The notes below the pieces were generated by a model. The model did no database searches and was not told where the DNA came from. It saw nothing but the letters and a program-made list of their open reading frames with translations. Source: Streptomyces sp. PTY087I2 (GTDB lineage Bacteria; Actinomycetota; Actinomycetes; Streptomycetales; Streptomycetaceae). Taken from it: a stretch of 64,000 nt of DNA. Positions 49,366 to 57,263 of this stretch are shown here, in pieces; within the stretch, counting starts at the first letter, position 1, and each line of letters starts with the position of its first letter. Made by a program: the position numbers and the translations under genes. The stretch lies in the NCBI RefSeq assembly GCF_001687325.1, contig NZ_LZRD01000004.1, positions 123,186 to 187,185 on the forward strand, read 5' to 3'.

Positions 49366-49638
49366 TCAGAGTGCGGTGCCGCTGCCGTGGACGAAGGCGC
49401 TCCAGGTGGCGGGCCCGACGGTGAGGACGGGACCGTCGGTCACCTTGGAGTCGCGGATGTGGACGGCGGCGGGGTGGGTGGCGATTTCGACGCAGGCTCC
49501 GCCGTCACCGTTGCTGTGGCTGGACTTACGCCAGTGGTAGGCGACTTCGATGCAGTTGCCGCCGTCGCCGTTGCTGTAGCTGGACTTGAACCAGTGGAGC
49601 TCGGTAGGAGCAGGGGCGGGGTGTGCTGCGCGGGACAT
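49366..49638 (-). CDS. DUF397 protein with duplicated motif
   Basis: 90 residues. DUF397 pattern W-x-KSS-x-S...G..CVE.A...RDSK...: here the first half occurs twice, HWFKSSYSNGDGGNCIEVAY and HWRKSSHSNGDGGACVEIAT, followed once by IRDSKVTDGPVLTVGPATWS. The duplication is an exact 60-bp tandem. DUF397 genes are typically paired with the XRE regulator upstream and act with it in developmental control in streptomycetes. The gene overlaps the 3' part of the XRE reading frame by 199 bases. Confidence 0.88.
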   Translation of the reverse strand: MSRAAHPAPAPTELHWFKSSYSNGDGGNCIEVAYHWRKSSHSNGDGGACVEIATHPAAVHIRDSKVTDGPVLTVGPATWSAFVHGSGTAL

Positions 49639-50474
49639 GTCTCTCCAAGCAGTGCGTCAAGCAGTGCATCCAGTAGCCGGGTGCTCTCCTCGACGGTGAG
49701 CGCCTGGGAACGCAGCATCCCATACCTCTGCATAAGAGCGCTGACGTCGGCGGGTTCGTCGTACAGCTCTCCGCGCAGCTGGCCATCGACGTAGACGAGC
49801 TGGTCGTGGTCGGGGGTCTCCAGCAGAACGAGCGGCCCCGCGAGCCCGGCGTGACGACGGGTGTTCCGAGGCATGATCTGAATGGTGACGAACGGCAGAT
49901 CCATGCACCGCCGCAGGTGAAGAAGTTGCTCCCGCATGACGTCGGGATCGCCCAACTCGGTGTGCAGGATGCTCTCCTCCAGGATGAAGTGGAGGATCGG
50001 CCGTGGCTTGCGCTCCAGGATCTTCTGGCGGCCGAGGCGGTCCGCCACCCGCTTCTCGATCTCGTCGTCTTCGAGCGGTGGGTAGTTGCAGTCGAAGATG
50101 AAGCGCGCGTACGCCTCGGTCTGGAGCAGTCCCGGGATGAGCTGGGACTCGTAAGAGATCAGACTCACCGCGTCCTGCTCGTACTGCACGAAGTCCTTGA
50201 CCAGCGCCTGGTAGCGCTCCTTCCGCGGGATCTTCTCCACCGCGACCCGCAAAACACCCTTGGTGTCCAGCAGTTCATCGAGCTGGATGGCGAGGTCTAA
50301 CTGAAGCGCCCGTCGCCCCTGCTCGATCGACGCGATGGTGTCCTCGCCCACCCCGGCCTGCTCGGCGAGGGCGGCCTGCGTCAGCCCGGCGAGTTTGCGG
50401 AAGTGGCGCAGCTGCGCCCCGACCAGCTGCCACGAAGTAACCCGCCTGATGCCGCTCTGCTTTCCCGGTTGCAT
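49440..50474 (-). CDS. XRE family regulator (helix-turn-helix plus DUF5753)
   Basis: 344 residues. N-terminal helix-turn-helix (QLRHFRKLAGLTQAALAEQA, then GVGEDTIASIEQGR) and a DUF5753 region (SYESQLIPGLLQTEAYARFI; ERKPRPILHFILEESILH; VTIQIMPRNTRRHAGLAGPL). The natural end for this family would be near LLDALLDALLGET, exactly where the DUF397 gene starts. Instead the frame runs on for about 60 residues of Pro/Ala/Thr sequence overlapping DUF397 in another frame. A stop of the ATGA type seems to have been lost (ATGT). WhiJ-like trio with DUF397 and the divergent ATPase protein. Confidence 0.88.
   Translation of the reverse strand: MQPGKQSGIRRVTSWQLVGAQLRHFRKLAGLTQAALAEQAGVGEDTIASIEQGRRALQLDLAIQLDELLDTKGVLRVAVEKIPRKERYQALVKDFVQYEQDAVSLISYESQLIPGLLQTEAYARFIFDCNYPPLEDDEIEKRVADRLGRQKILERKPRPILHFILEESILHTELGDPDVMREQLLHLRRCMDLPFVTIQIMPRNTRRHAGLAGPLVLLETPDHDQLVYVDGQLRGELYDEPADVSALMQRYGMLRSQALTVEESTRLLDALLDALLGETCPAQHTPPLLLPSSTGSSPATATATAATASKSPTTGVSPATATVTAEPASKSPPTPPPSTSATPR
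49481..49600 (-). repeat. tandem duplication of a 60-bp unit inside DUF397 gene
   Basis: Units 49481-49540 and 49541-49600 agree at most positions, e.g. GTTGCTGTGGCTGGACTTAC versus GTTGCTGTAGCTGGACTTGA. Each encodes 20 residues, so the frame is kept. Confidence 0.85.
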
Positions 50475-50521
50475 GACCTGGCTTCTCCCCGTTCCGGCCC
50501 CGCTGTCAACCCGTCAGAACC

Positions 50522-50541
50522 CGTACAAAAGCTTTTGTACG
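50522..50541. promoter_or_regulatory. 20-bp perfect palindrome CGTACAAAAGCTTTTGTACG
   Basis: It sits in the short divergent region between the XRE gene and the ATPase-domain gene, AT-rich in a GC-rich setting. Likely binding site of the XRE regulator controlling both directions. Confidence 0.75.
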
Positions 50542-50588
50542 TCTCTCCGCTCTGCTCCAGCGTAGTAACTCCGTGTGAGCGTGGAAGC

Positions 50589-51002
50589 ATGAACGAGACA
50601 ACTCAACTCCCCTACTTCCGCGCCGCCTTCTACTGCCGTGAGCGCAGGTCGATCCCCGTCGTACGCAAGTTCGCCCGCAAGGCGCTCGTCGAGTGGGAGT
50701 GTGAGCAGCGGGCCGACGATGTGCTGCTCTGCGTGACCGAGCTGGCCACCAACGCGCTCCGGCACGGCGTGCCCCCGGGGCGTGGCTTCAAGCTGCACAT
50801 CTACCTGGAGCGGGTCGAGAGCATCATCCGCGTCGAGATGCACGACAGCGGCGGCGGTGTCGTACGTACGGCGGACGGGCCGCCGGAGGCCGACGACGAA
50901 GGCGGGCGGGGGCTGCTGCTCGTCGCGGCGCTGGCGGACAAGTGGGGCGTGGCCGAGCGGAACCCCGGAAAGATCGTGTGGTGCGAGTTCAGCGTCGTGT
51001 GA
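50589..51002 (+). CDS. ATP-binding protein, RsbW-like serine kinase fold
   Basis: 137 residues. Histidine-kinase-like ATPase domain: N-box LLCVTELATNALRHGVPP, G1 box VEMHDSGGGVV, G2 box DDEGGRGLLLVAALADKWGV. Related to anti-sigma factors of the RsbW type. Divergent from the XRE/DUF397 pair, an arrangement repeated many times in Streptomyces genomes. The sigma factor or other partner is not visible here. Confidence 0.9.
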   Translation: MNETTQLPYFRAAFYCRERRSIPVVRKFARKALVEWECEQRADDVLLCVTELATNALRHGVPPGRGFKLHIYLERVESIIRVEMHDSGGGVVRTADGPPEADDEGGRGLLLVAALADKWGVAERNPGKIVWCEFSVV

Positions 51003-51097
51003 CTTGCTGTTTCGGCAAGGATGTTTGTCGTTTCGGCCTCGCGCGCGCACTCTCGTCGTCGAGCGGTGGTGATGCCGCGTGACGAAGGAGGAACGAC

Positions 51098-52069
51098 ATG
51101 CAGCAGCAGCGGTGCGACGTGGTGGTCGTGGGCGGCGGGGCCGCCGGCCTCAGCGGGGCCCTGGCGCTGGGGCGGGCCCGGCGCTCGGTTCTGGTGATCG
51201 ACGCGGGGGAGCCCCGTAACGCTCCGGCCTCGCACGTGCACAACTACCTGGGCCGCGAGTCCACCCCGCCCGCCGAGCTGCTGGCGATCGGCCGGGGCGA
51301 GGCGGCCGGGTACGGGGCGGAGATCGTCGAGGGCCGGGTGGCCTCGGCCGAGAAGCTGCCCGAGGACGGGGCCGGGGAGCCGGGCTTCCGGGTGGTGACC
51401 GAGGACGGCCGGAGCGTCGAGGCGCGGCGGCTGCTCGTGACGACCGGGCTCGTCGACGAGCTGCCGCCCGTGCCGGGGCTTGCGGAGCGGTGGGGGCGCG
51501 AGGTGCTGCACTGCCCGTACTGCCACGGCCACGAGGTGGCGGACCGACCGATCGGCGTGCTCGCCACCGGCCCGCTCGCCGTGCACCAGGCGCTGATGTG
51601 GCGGCAGTGGAGCGACGATGTGACCCTCTTCCTCCACACGGGCCCGGAGCCCACAGAGGAGGAGTACGAGCAGCTGGCCGCGCGGGGCATCGCGGTCGTG
51701 GACGGCGAGGTGACGGACCTGGAGGTCGCGGACGACCGGTTCACCGGCGTGACGCTGGCGTCCGGCCGGGTCGTCCCGCGCGAGGCGCTGGTGGTGCAGG
51801 CCCGGTTCACCGCCCGCTCGGCGGTCCTGGAGTCGCTGGGGCTGGAGCCCGTGGCGCAGGAGATGGCCGGCGCGGTGATCGGTACGTACATCCCGACCGA
51901 CCCGACCGGTGCGACGGAGGTCCCCGGGGTCTGGGCGGCGGGCAACGTCACCCGCCTCACCGAGCAGGTGATCGGTGCGGCTGCGGCGGGCCTCATGGCG
52001 GCGGGCGCGGTCAACGGCGACCTGATCATGGAGGACACCCGGCTGGCGGTGGCGGCCCGGCGGGCGTAA
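51098..52069 (+). CDS. FAD-dependent oxidoreductase, thioredoxin-reductase-like
   Basis: 323 residues. FAD motif VVVVGGGAAGLSGALALGRA at the N-terminus, a CPYC pair at Cys139-Cys142 (HCPYCHGHE) as in thioredoxin reductases, and a C-terminal FAD motif GVWAAGNVTRLTEQVIGAAA. The second dinucleotide site, expected near IGVLATGPLAVHQAL, is weak (no GxGxxA), so NADPH may not be the donor. Such short proteins reduce unknown disulfides or act as oxidases in secondary metabolism. Start ATG 51098 behind GAAGGAGG. Confidence 0.88.
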   Translation: MQQQRCDVVVVGGGAAGLSGALALGRARRSVLVIDAGEPRNAPASHVHNYLGRESTPPAELLAIGRGEAAGYGAEIVEGRVASAEKLPEDGAGEPGFRVVTEDGRSVEARRLLVTTGLVDELPPVPGLAERWGREVLHCPYCHGHEVADRPIGVLATGPLAVHQALMWRQWSDDVTLFLHTGPEPTEEEYEQLAARGIAVVDGEVTDLEVADDRFTGVTLASGRVVPREALVVQARFTARSAVLESLGLEPVAQEMAGAVIGTYIPTDPTGATEVPGVWAAGNVTRLTEQVIGAAAAGLMAAGAVNGDLIMEDTRLAVAARRA

Positions 52070-52107
52070 CCGGGGCCGATGAGTTTGTGGCCCGCCGCCG
52101 GTCCACG

Positions 52108-52155
52108 TTCATGACACCCAAGGCTCATGACGCTCAAGGTTCATGACACCCCAGG
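52108..52155. repeat. three 16-bp direct repeats upstream of the RibD-like gene
   Basis: Units at 52108 (TTCATGACACCCAAGG), 52124 (CTCATGACGCTCAAGG) and 52140 (TTCATGACACCCCAGG), back to back, ending 13 bases before the start codon; the last unit supplies part of the ribosome binding site. Confidence 0.85.
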
Positions 52156-52168
52156 AAGGGACACCGCC

Positions 52169-52774
52169 ATGTCGGAGCTTCTCGTCGACTTCATCACCTC
52201 CCTCGACGGCTACGCATCGGGCGAGGGCTGGCCCGGGTTCTGGGGCCTGGAAGGCCCGGAGTACCTGGCCTGGCTCGGTGAGCAGCCTGAGGTCACGTAC
52301 CTCATGGGGGCGAAGACGTACCGCCTGATGTCCGGGTTCGCCGCCGGCGAGGTCCCGAGCGGGCAGGACGACTTCAGGCCCGAAGAAGAGGAGTCCGTCG
52401 ACCAGCTCACGCGAGCGCCCAAGGTGGTGTTCTCCTCCTCGCTGGAGGCGCCGCTGACGTGGGCCAACGCCACGCTCGTCCGCGAAGACGCCGTCGCCGC
52501 GGTCCGGGCGATGAAGGAGGACAGCTCGGGGCTCCTCAGCACGATCGGCAGCCTCAGCCTGTGCCGGTCCTTGCTGAGCGCCGGGCTCGTCGACCGCTTC
52601 CGGGTCGTGATGTTCCCGGTGATCACCGGGGCCACGGGCTCTGAACGCATCTACGACGGCTATCCGGACGTCGCCCTCGACATGATCGAGCACCGCACCT
52701 TCGACGGTCGCACCCAGCTGGTCGAGTACAAGCCCCGCGTGCTGGAGCACCCGCCGCTCGGCGCCCCCGCGTGA
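52169..52774 (+). CDS. dihydrofolate reductase / RibD C-terminal domain family protein
   Basis: 201 residues. RibD_C pattern: FITSLDGYASGEGWPGFW, VTYLMGAKTYRLMSGF, KVVFSSSLEAPLTWANATLV, LSTIGSLSLCRSLLSAGLVD, RVVMFPVITGATGSERIYDG. NADPH-dependent reductase of unknown substrate. ATG 52169 behind AGGAAGGG; an in-frame ATG at 52127 lies inside the direct repeats and is less likely. Confidence 0.88.
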   Translation: MSELLVDFITSLDGYASGEGWPGFWGLEGPEYLAWLGEQPEVTYLMGAKTYRLMSGFAAGEVPSGQDDFRPEEEESVDQLTRAPKVVFSSSLEAPLTWANATLVREDAVAAVRAMKEDSSGLLSTIGSLSLCRSLLSAGLVDRFRVVMFPVITGATGSERIYDGYPDVALDMIEHRTFDGRTQLVEYKPRVLEHPPLGAPA

Positions 52775-53124
52775 CGTCGCCCCGTCCTCAGGCGCCGCCC
52801 TCGCCCTCGCCCTCGCCGTCGTCCGCCGCCCGTCCTCGTCCGGCGTAACACCGACAGGCGAAAGACGGCCCTCGGGGCGAGGGCCGGGGCCCGGCGGATG
52901 TGTGAGCTCCGGTTACGGGGATACGCGGAGGGTCCCCGGTGCCGCGAGGGTGCCGGGCGTCGGCCGTCGACCGGGACGGCCGCAACCGCTCGACGGGACG
53001 ATTCGTCCGCATATGCCTACATTGGCAGAGGCGCGACAGGGTAGCCGTGGAGCCGGGCCGAGCCGAGGCCCCCGCTCCCGCGCACGACCGACAACAGGAC
53101 ACGAGGACACGAGGACACGAGGAC
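52775..53124 (+). other. 350-base region upstream of catalase
   Basis: No supported gene. It contains a GCCCTC triplet repeat (52797-52814 region), a hairpin GGCCCTCG/CGAGGGCC (52867-52885) that may end transcription of the reductase gene, and the 8-bp tandem repeats at the catalase start. I see no catR/furA-type regulator gene, which often precedes katA in streptomycetes. Confidence 0.6.
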
Positions 53125-53128
53125 ATGA
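53097..53128 (+). repeat. 8-bp tandem repeats (GGACACGA) across the catalase start
   Basis: Units at 53097, 53105 and 53113 are identical. A fourth, GGACATGA at 53121, contains the start codon. The repeats provide the only ribosome-binding-like sequence (GAGGA). Confidence 0.85.
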
Positions 53129-54648
53129 CGGACACGACCCGTAAGCCGACCACCTCCGACTCCGGTGCCCCGGTGGAGAGCGACGAGCATTCGCTCACCG
53201 TCGGCCCGGGCGGGCCGATCCTGCTCCAGGACTCCTACCTGATCGAGCAGATGGCCCAGTTCAACCGCGAACGCATCCCCGAACGGCAGCCGCACGCCAA
53301 GGGCAGCGGGGCCTTCGGGAAGTTCGAGGTGACCGCGGACGTCTCCGCGTACACGAAGGCCGCGCTCTTCCAGCCCGGCACGACGACCGACCTGGTCGTC
53401 AGGTTCTCCACCGTCGCGGGGGAGCGGGGCAGCCCGGACACCTGGCGGGACCCGCGCGGCTTCGCGGTGAAGTTCTACACCAGCGAAGGCAACTACGACA
53501 TGGTGGGCAACAACACCCCCGTGTTCTTCGTGAAGGACCCGATGAAGTTCCAGCACTTCATCCGGTCCCAGAAACGCCGGGCGGACAACAACCTCCGCGA
53601 CCACGACATGCAGTGGGACTTCTGGACCCTCTCGCCGGAGTCGGCCCACCAGGTCACCTGGCTGATGGGCGACCGGGGCATCCCGCGCACCTGGCGGCAC
53701 ATGAACGGCTACACCTCGCACACGTACATGTGGATCAACGCGCAGGGTGAGCGGTTCTGGGTGAAGTACCACTTCAAGACCGACCAGGGCATCGAGACGT
53801 TCACGCAGCACGAGGCCGACCAGATGGCGGCGGTGGACACGGACTACCACACGCGTGATCTGTTCGAGCACATCCGGGACGGCGACTTCCCGAGCTGGAC
53901 GCTGAAGGTCCAGATCATGCCGTTCGAGGACGCGAAGGACTACCGGTTCAACCCGTTCGACCTGACCAAGGTGTGGCCGCACGGCGACTATCCGCTGATC
54001 GAGGTCGGCCGGATGACGCTGGACCGCAACCCCACGGACAACCACGCCGAGATCGAGCAGGCGGCCTTCCAGCCGAACAACTTCGTCCCCGGCATCGGCC
54101 CGAGCCCGGACCGGATGCTGCTGGCGCGGCTGTTCAGTTACGCGGACGCGCACCGCCACCGCATCGGCGGCAACTACCAGCAGCTGCCGGTCAATGCCCC
54201 CGTCGCGCCGGTGCACACGTACTCCAAGGACGGGGCGATGGCGTACCGGAAGACCTCCGACCCGGTCTACGCCCCGAACTCCAAGGGCGGCCCGGAAGCG
54301 GACCCGGCGCTCTTCGGGCCCCCGCCGAGCTGGTACGCCGACGGGGACATCACCCGGGCGGCCTACGTCGACCACGCCGAGGACGACGACTGGGGCCAGG
54401 CGGGCACGATGGTCCGCGAGGTCCTGGACGACGCGGCGCGGGACCGGCTGGTGGACAACGTGGTCGGCCACCTCCTGAACGGAGTGACCGAGCCGATCCT
54501 CCAGCGGGCGTTCACGTACTGGTCGAACATCGACGCCACCATCGGCAAGCGCATCGAGGAGGGCGTCCGCGCGAAGGCGGGCGAGAAGGACCCGAAGGCG
54601 GGCGAGCAGGGCAACCCGGCCCGCTCGTCGATGCAGCGCAAGGCGTAG
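53125..54648 (+). CDS. katA: catalase (monofunctional, heme, small-subunit type)
   Basis: 507 residues. Decomposes hydrogen peroxide in the cytoplasm. Catalytic His57 in [12 protein letters not shown], distal Asn129 in [12 protein letters not shown], heme-ligand Tyr339 in [34 protein letters not shown] and [20 protein letters not shown] are family blocks. ATG 53125 is chosen as the family start; the frame is open 186 bases further upstream without homologous sequence. Start region carries 8-bp tandem repeats. Confidence 0.95.
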   Translation: MTDTTRKPTTSDSGAPVESDEHSLTVGPGGPILLQDSYLIEQMAQFNRERIPERQPHAKGSGAFGKFEVTADVSAYTKAALFQPGTTTDLVVRFSTVAGERGSPDTWRDPRGFAVKFYTSEGNYDMVGNNTPVFFVKDPMKFQHFIRSQKRRADNNLRDHDMQWDFWTLSPESAHQVTWLMGDRGIPRTWRHMNGYTSHTYMWINAQGERFWVKYHFKTDQGIETFTQHEADQMAAVDTDYHTRDLFEHIRDGDFPSWTLKVQIMPFEDAKDYRFNPFDLTKVWPHGDYPLIEVGRMTLDRNPTDNHAEIEQAAFQPNNFVPGIGPSPDRMLLARLFSYADAHRHRIGGNYQQLPVNAPVAPVHTYSKDGAMAYRKTSDPVYAPNSKGGPEADPALFGPPPSWYADGDITRAAYVDHAEDDDWGQAGTMVREVLDDAARDRLVDNVVGHLLNGVTEPILQRAFTYWSNIDATIGKRIEEGVRAKAGEKDPKAGEQGNPARSSMQRKA

Positions 54649-54785
54649 TCGATGCGGCGCAAGACGTAGGGGCGCGAGGCCCTGAGGCCCGGCCGCCGGT
54701 CACCCGTCAGGGGCCGGCGGCCGGGTTCGTCGGTTTTGAGCCGGACCTGGCCCCCGCCCGCCGAGCAAGATCATCAACGTGCAGA

Positions 54786-55394
54786 ATGACCCGTATGTCG
54801 ATAACGAACACTCCGCAGGCGGCCACGCTCGACGACGCCCCGGAGATCAGCCGCACCCTGGCCCGCGCCTTCGCCGGCGATCCGATGATGGAGTGGTTCT
54901 TCCCCGGTGGGGCCGCGCGCGAGCCCGACCTGGTCCGGTACTTCACCACGATCTTCACCCGGCAGTACGGCCGCCACGGGGTGTGCGAGCGCACCGCGTC
55001 GGCGGCCGCGTTCTGGGTGGCGCCGGAAGGGCAGGAGAAGACCGTTCCCGACGCGGAGACGGTCGCGGAGCTGGAGGAGATCCTCGGCGACCGGGCGCCG
55101 CTGTTCCGGGACGCGGTCGCGGCGGCCGCCGAGCAGGGTCCCAAGGAGCCGCACTGGTATCTGGCGGTCGTCGGTGCGGACCCGGCCGCCCGGGGCCAGG
55201 GGCACGGGGCGGCGCTGCTGCGTTCCGGGCTGGCGAAGGCCGACGCGGCGGGTCTGCCGGTCTACCTGGAGTCCTCCAAGCCGGACAATCTGCCGTTCTA
55301 CGAGCACTTCGGCTTCACGGTGCTGGGCGAGGCGCGGCTGCCGGGTGGCGGCCCGGCGCTGTGGGTGATGCGGCGCGCGCCGCGTGCCGTCTGA
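54786..55394 (+). CDS. GNAT family N-acetyltransferase
   Basis: About 202 residues. Acetyl-CoA loop VVGADPAARGQGHGAALLRS, followed by YLESSKPDNLPFYEHFGFTV, the usual GNAT C-terminal pattern; the N-terminal DDAPEISRTLARAFAGDPMM is also typical. Substrate unknown. Start is ATG 54786 or ATG 54795; neither has a convincing ribosome binding site, so the transcript may be leaderless. Confidence 0.87.
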   Translation: MTRMSITNTPQAATLDDAPEISRTLARAFAGDPMMEWFFPGGAAREPDLVRYFTTIFTRQYGRHGVCERTASAAAFWVAPEGQEKTVPDAETVAELEEILGDRAPLFRDAVAAAAEQGPKEPHWYLAVVGADPAARGQGHGAALLRSGLAKADAAGLPVYLESSKPDNLPFYEHFGFTVLGEARLPGGGPALWVMRRAPRAV

Positions 55395-55463
55395 CCGGAC
55401 CGCGGCTCCTGCTGAGAGGCGGGCGCGGTCGGCCAGGGGGGCGCGGTCCGTCGAGGTGGGCGG

Positions 55464-55760
55464 TCAGTCGGGGTAACCGGAGAGGAATGCTTTCTCCGCT
55501 CGGGGCCGGCCTTCGGGCGCATCCGCTCGCCCGACCGGTGAACGGCGGGCGTCGGCCCAGATGGCCTCCAGCCCGAGAGGGCGGCCCAGGTCGTGACCGC
55601 TCCAGGGCTGCCAGGGATCTGCCATCGCACGGGAGTCTCCGTGCGGTGGCGCCCCCGGCGGGGCGTCGCGTTCGATGCCGTCGAGTCGCCGTTCGAACTC
55701 CGCCTGCAAGCGGTTCATCGTGGCGAGGAAGTCCCTGAGCAGGATGGTTTCTTCAGTCAT
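55464..55760 (-). CDS. hypothetical protein, 98 residues
   Basis: N-terminal helix with coiled-coil character (TILLRDFLATMNRLQAEFER then RLDGIERD), followed by a Pro/Gly-rich part and Trp residues (ADPWQPWSG). No family recognised. ATG 55760 with AGAGGA rather far upstream. The 299 bases between it and the next gene hold nothing I can support. Confidence 0.5.
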   Translation of the reverse strand: MTEETILLRDFLATMNRLQAEFERRLDGIERDAPPGAPPHGDSRAMADPWQPWSGHDLGRPLGLEAIWADARRSPVGRADAPEGRPRAEKAFLSGYPD

Positions 55761-56059
55761 GGGGTCGGCACATTCCTCTGCGAGACTTCAGCTGTCACAT
55801 CCCGACAACGACAGGGCCGGGCCGAGGGGACGCGGCATTCGGGTGAGCGTGCGGGGAGGTGACGCACCGGCGTGTACGGGGAGGCCGCGCGCCTCTGTCC
55901 GACGGGTCGGCCCGCCCGGCCGCTCGGGCGGCGACCGCGGTCTACGGCCGGGGTCGTAGGGCGTCCGCCCGATGTGTGGGTGGCCTCGCGCTCCGTAGGG
56001 TCCGGGGGCAAGCGGTCCTCCGCGGCCGATGGACCCCCACCTCACCAGGAGGTTCCCCG

Positions 56060-56464
56060 ATGCCGGCAGACGCCACGGCCCATGTGCGCATCGCCCGCCC
56101 CTCCCGGGACCTCGCGGCGGCCGAACGCTTCTGGGCCGCGGGGCTCGGCCTCGACGTCCAGTACCGCCACGAGTCCGACGGCACCCCCGGCACCCACTCG
56201 CTGCTCATGGTCGGCTGGCCCGGCGCCGCCTGGCACCTGGAACTCGTCCATGACCCCTCGGCCCCGGTCGAACCGCGCCCGACGCCCGAGGACCTGCTGG
56301 TGGTCTACCTCGGCGAGGAGGTCCCGGACGCCCTCGTGCAGCGGCTCGAACAGCACGGCGGCACGCGGGTGCCCGCGCACAATCCGTACTGGGACACCTG
56401 GGGCGTCACGCTCCGGGACCCGGACGGCTATCTGCTGGTGCTGTCGACCCGGACGTGGTCGTGA
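56060..56464 (+). CDS. VOC (glyoxalase/bleomycin resistance) family protein
   Basis: 134 residues, one VOC module pair: HVRIARPSRDLAAAERFWAA, GLGLDVQYRHESDG, AAWHLELVHDP, and the C-terminal DTWGVTLRDPDGYLLVLSTR. Metal ligands His, Glu and Asp positions are plausible. Metal-dependent enzyme or binding protein of unknown substrate. Excellent ribosome binding site AGGAGG. Confidence 0.88.
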   Translation: MPADATAHVRIARPSRDLAAAERFWAAGLGLDVQYRHESDGTPGTHSLLMVGWPGAAWHLELVHDPSAPVEPRPTPEDLLVVYLGEEVPDALVQRLEQHGGTRVPAHNPYWDTWGVTLRDPDGYLLVLSTRTWS

Positions 56465-56476
56465 TCAGTCTCTGGT

Positions 56477-56498
56477 GTCATCCGCCCGGGCGGATGAC
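56477..56498 (+). terminator. palindromic terminator after VOC gene
   Basis: Perfect 22-bp palindrome, half GTCATCCGCCC, 12 bases after the stop. Confidence 0.7.
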
Positions 56499-56514
56499 CG
56501 ACTATGAACCGCAC

Positions 56515-56553
56515 GTATAAACCGTGCGTATAGACCCTGTGTATAGTCGGGGC
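56515..56553 (+). promoter_or_regulatory. three 13-bp repeats carrying GTATA, with -10 TATAGT
   Basis: GTATAAACCGTGC (56515), GTATAGACCCTGT (56528) and GTATAGTCGGGGC (56541) are spaced exactly 13 bases and end at the ATG of the next gene. TATAGT (56542-56547) is an excellent -10 for a leaderless transcript; the upstream units offer TATAAA and TATAGA. Confidence 0.7.
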
Positions 56554-57204
56554 ATGGCTGCTACCACCGATGCGATCACTTCACCCCGCCTGCGCTTGAA
56601 GAGTGCCCCGGGTGCGTCCGTTCTGTGCCTCGGCGCCGGGCTCGTCGGGGGCGTCCTGACGAACCTGTCGCAGGGCTGGCTGCCCGGGGCGTGGAACAAC
56701 TTGGCCAACTCCGGAGCGGTTTGGACGATGTTCGCGTTCGCCGCCGGGGCCGCCCTCGCGAACCGTACCGACGGCCATCGCCTTCCGGCGGCGGCCGGAG
56801 CCCTGGCGGAGATCGGGCTCGTCGTCGGCTACTACGGGTACGCCGAGTTCGGGCGGGACGGAATGGGCTCTCTCACCTTTCCGCTGCTCTGGCTCGCCAT
56901 GGCCTGTGTCGCGGGGCCGCTGTTCGGCATCGCGGGCGCGTGGTCGAGGCGCGGTACGCAACCCTGGCGGCGTTACGTGGCGCTCGGCGCACTCGGCGGT
57001 CTCTTCGGCAGTGAAGGCCTCCACTACTGGCTCGGACTGGGGTACGCGCCTCAGGCGGTGGCCTGCGGGGCTCTCGCCTGCGGCCTTCCGTTGCTGCTGG
57101 CGCGCACCTGGAAGGAACGCGGTCTGAGCCTCGCCGTGGCGGTCCCCGCGTCCTTCCTCACGTATCAGATCCTCTACGGCCTCCTGGACGCGGTGTCCGG
57201 CTGA
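56554..57204 (+). CDS. hypothetical membrane protein (DUF6518-like)
   Basis: 216 residues with about seven hydrophobic segments (e.g. SVLCLGAGLVGGVLTNL; LLWLAMACVAGPLFGIAGA; LSLAVAVPASFLTYQILYGL). Resembles small streptomycete integral membrane proteins of the DUF6518 type; function unknown. No ribosome binding site: the ATG follows a -10 box directly, so the mRNA is probably leaderless. Confidence 0.8.
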   Translation: MAATTDAITSPRLRLKSAPGASVLCLGAGLVGGVLTNLSQGWLPGAWNNLANSGAVWTMFAFAAGAALANRTDGHRLPAAAGALAEIGLVVGYYGYAEFGRDGMGSLTFPLLWLAMACVAGPLFGIAGAWSRRGTQPWRRYVALGALGGLFGSEGLHYWLGLGYAPQAVACGALACGLPLLLARTWKERGLSLAVAVPASFLTYQILYGLLDAVSG

Positions 57205-57263
57205 GTGGGCCCGCGGGCCGTACGGACCGTCGTGCCGTCACCTCTCGGCCGAGGTCGCACGTG

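Noticed and set aside
52108..52155. CRISPR array
   Set aside because: Units are 16 bp and contiguous with no spacers; the other short repeats in the window likewise lack spacers.
52939..53124. Extended catalase start upstream of 53125
   Set aside because: The extra 62 residues do not resemble any catalase N-terminus and pass through the tandem repeats.
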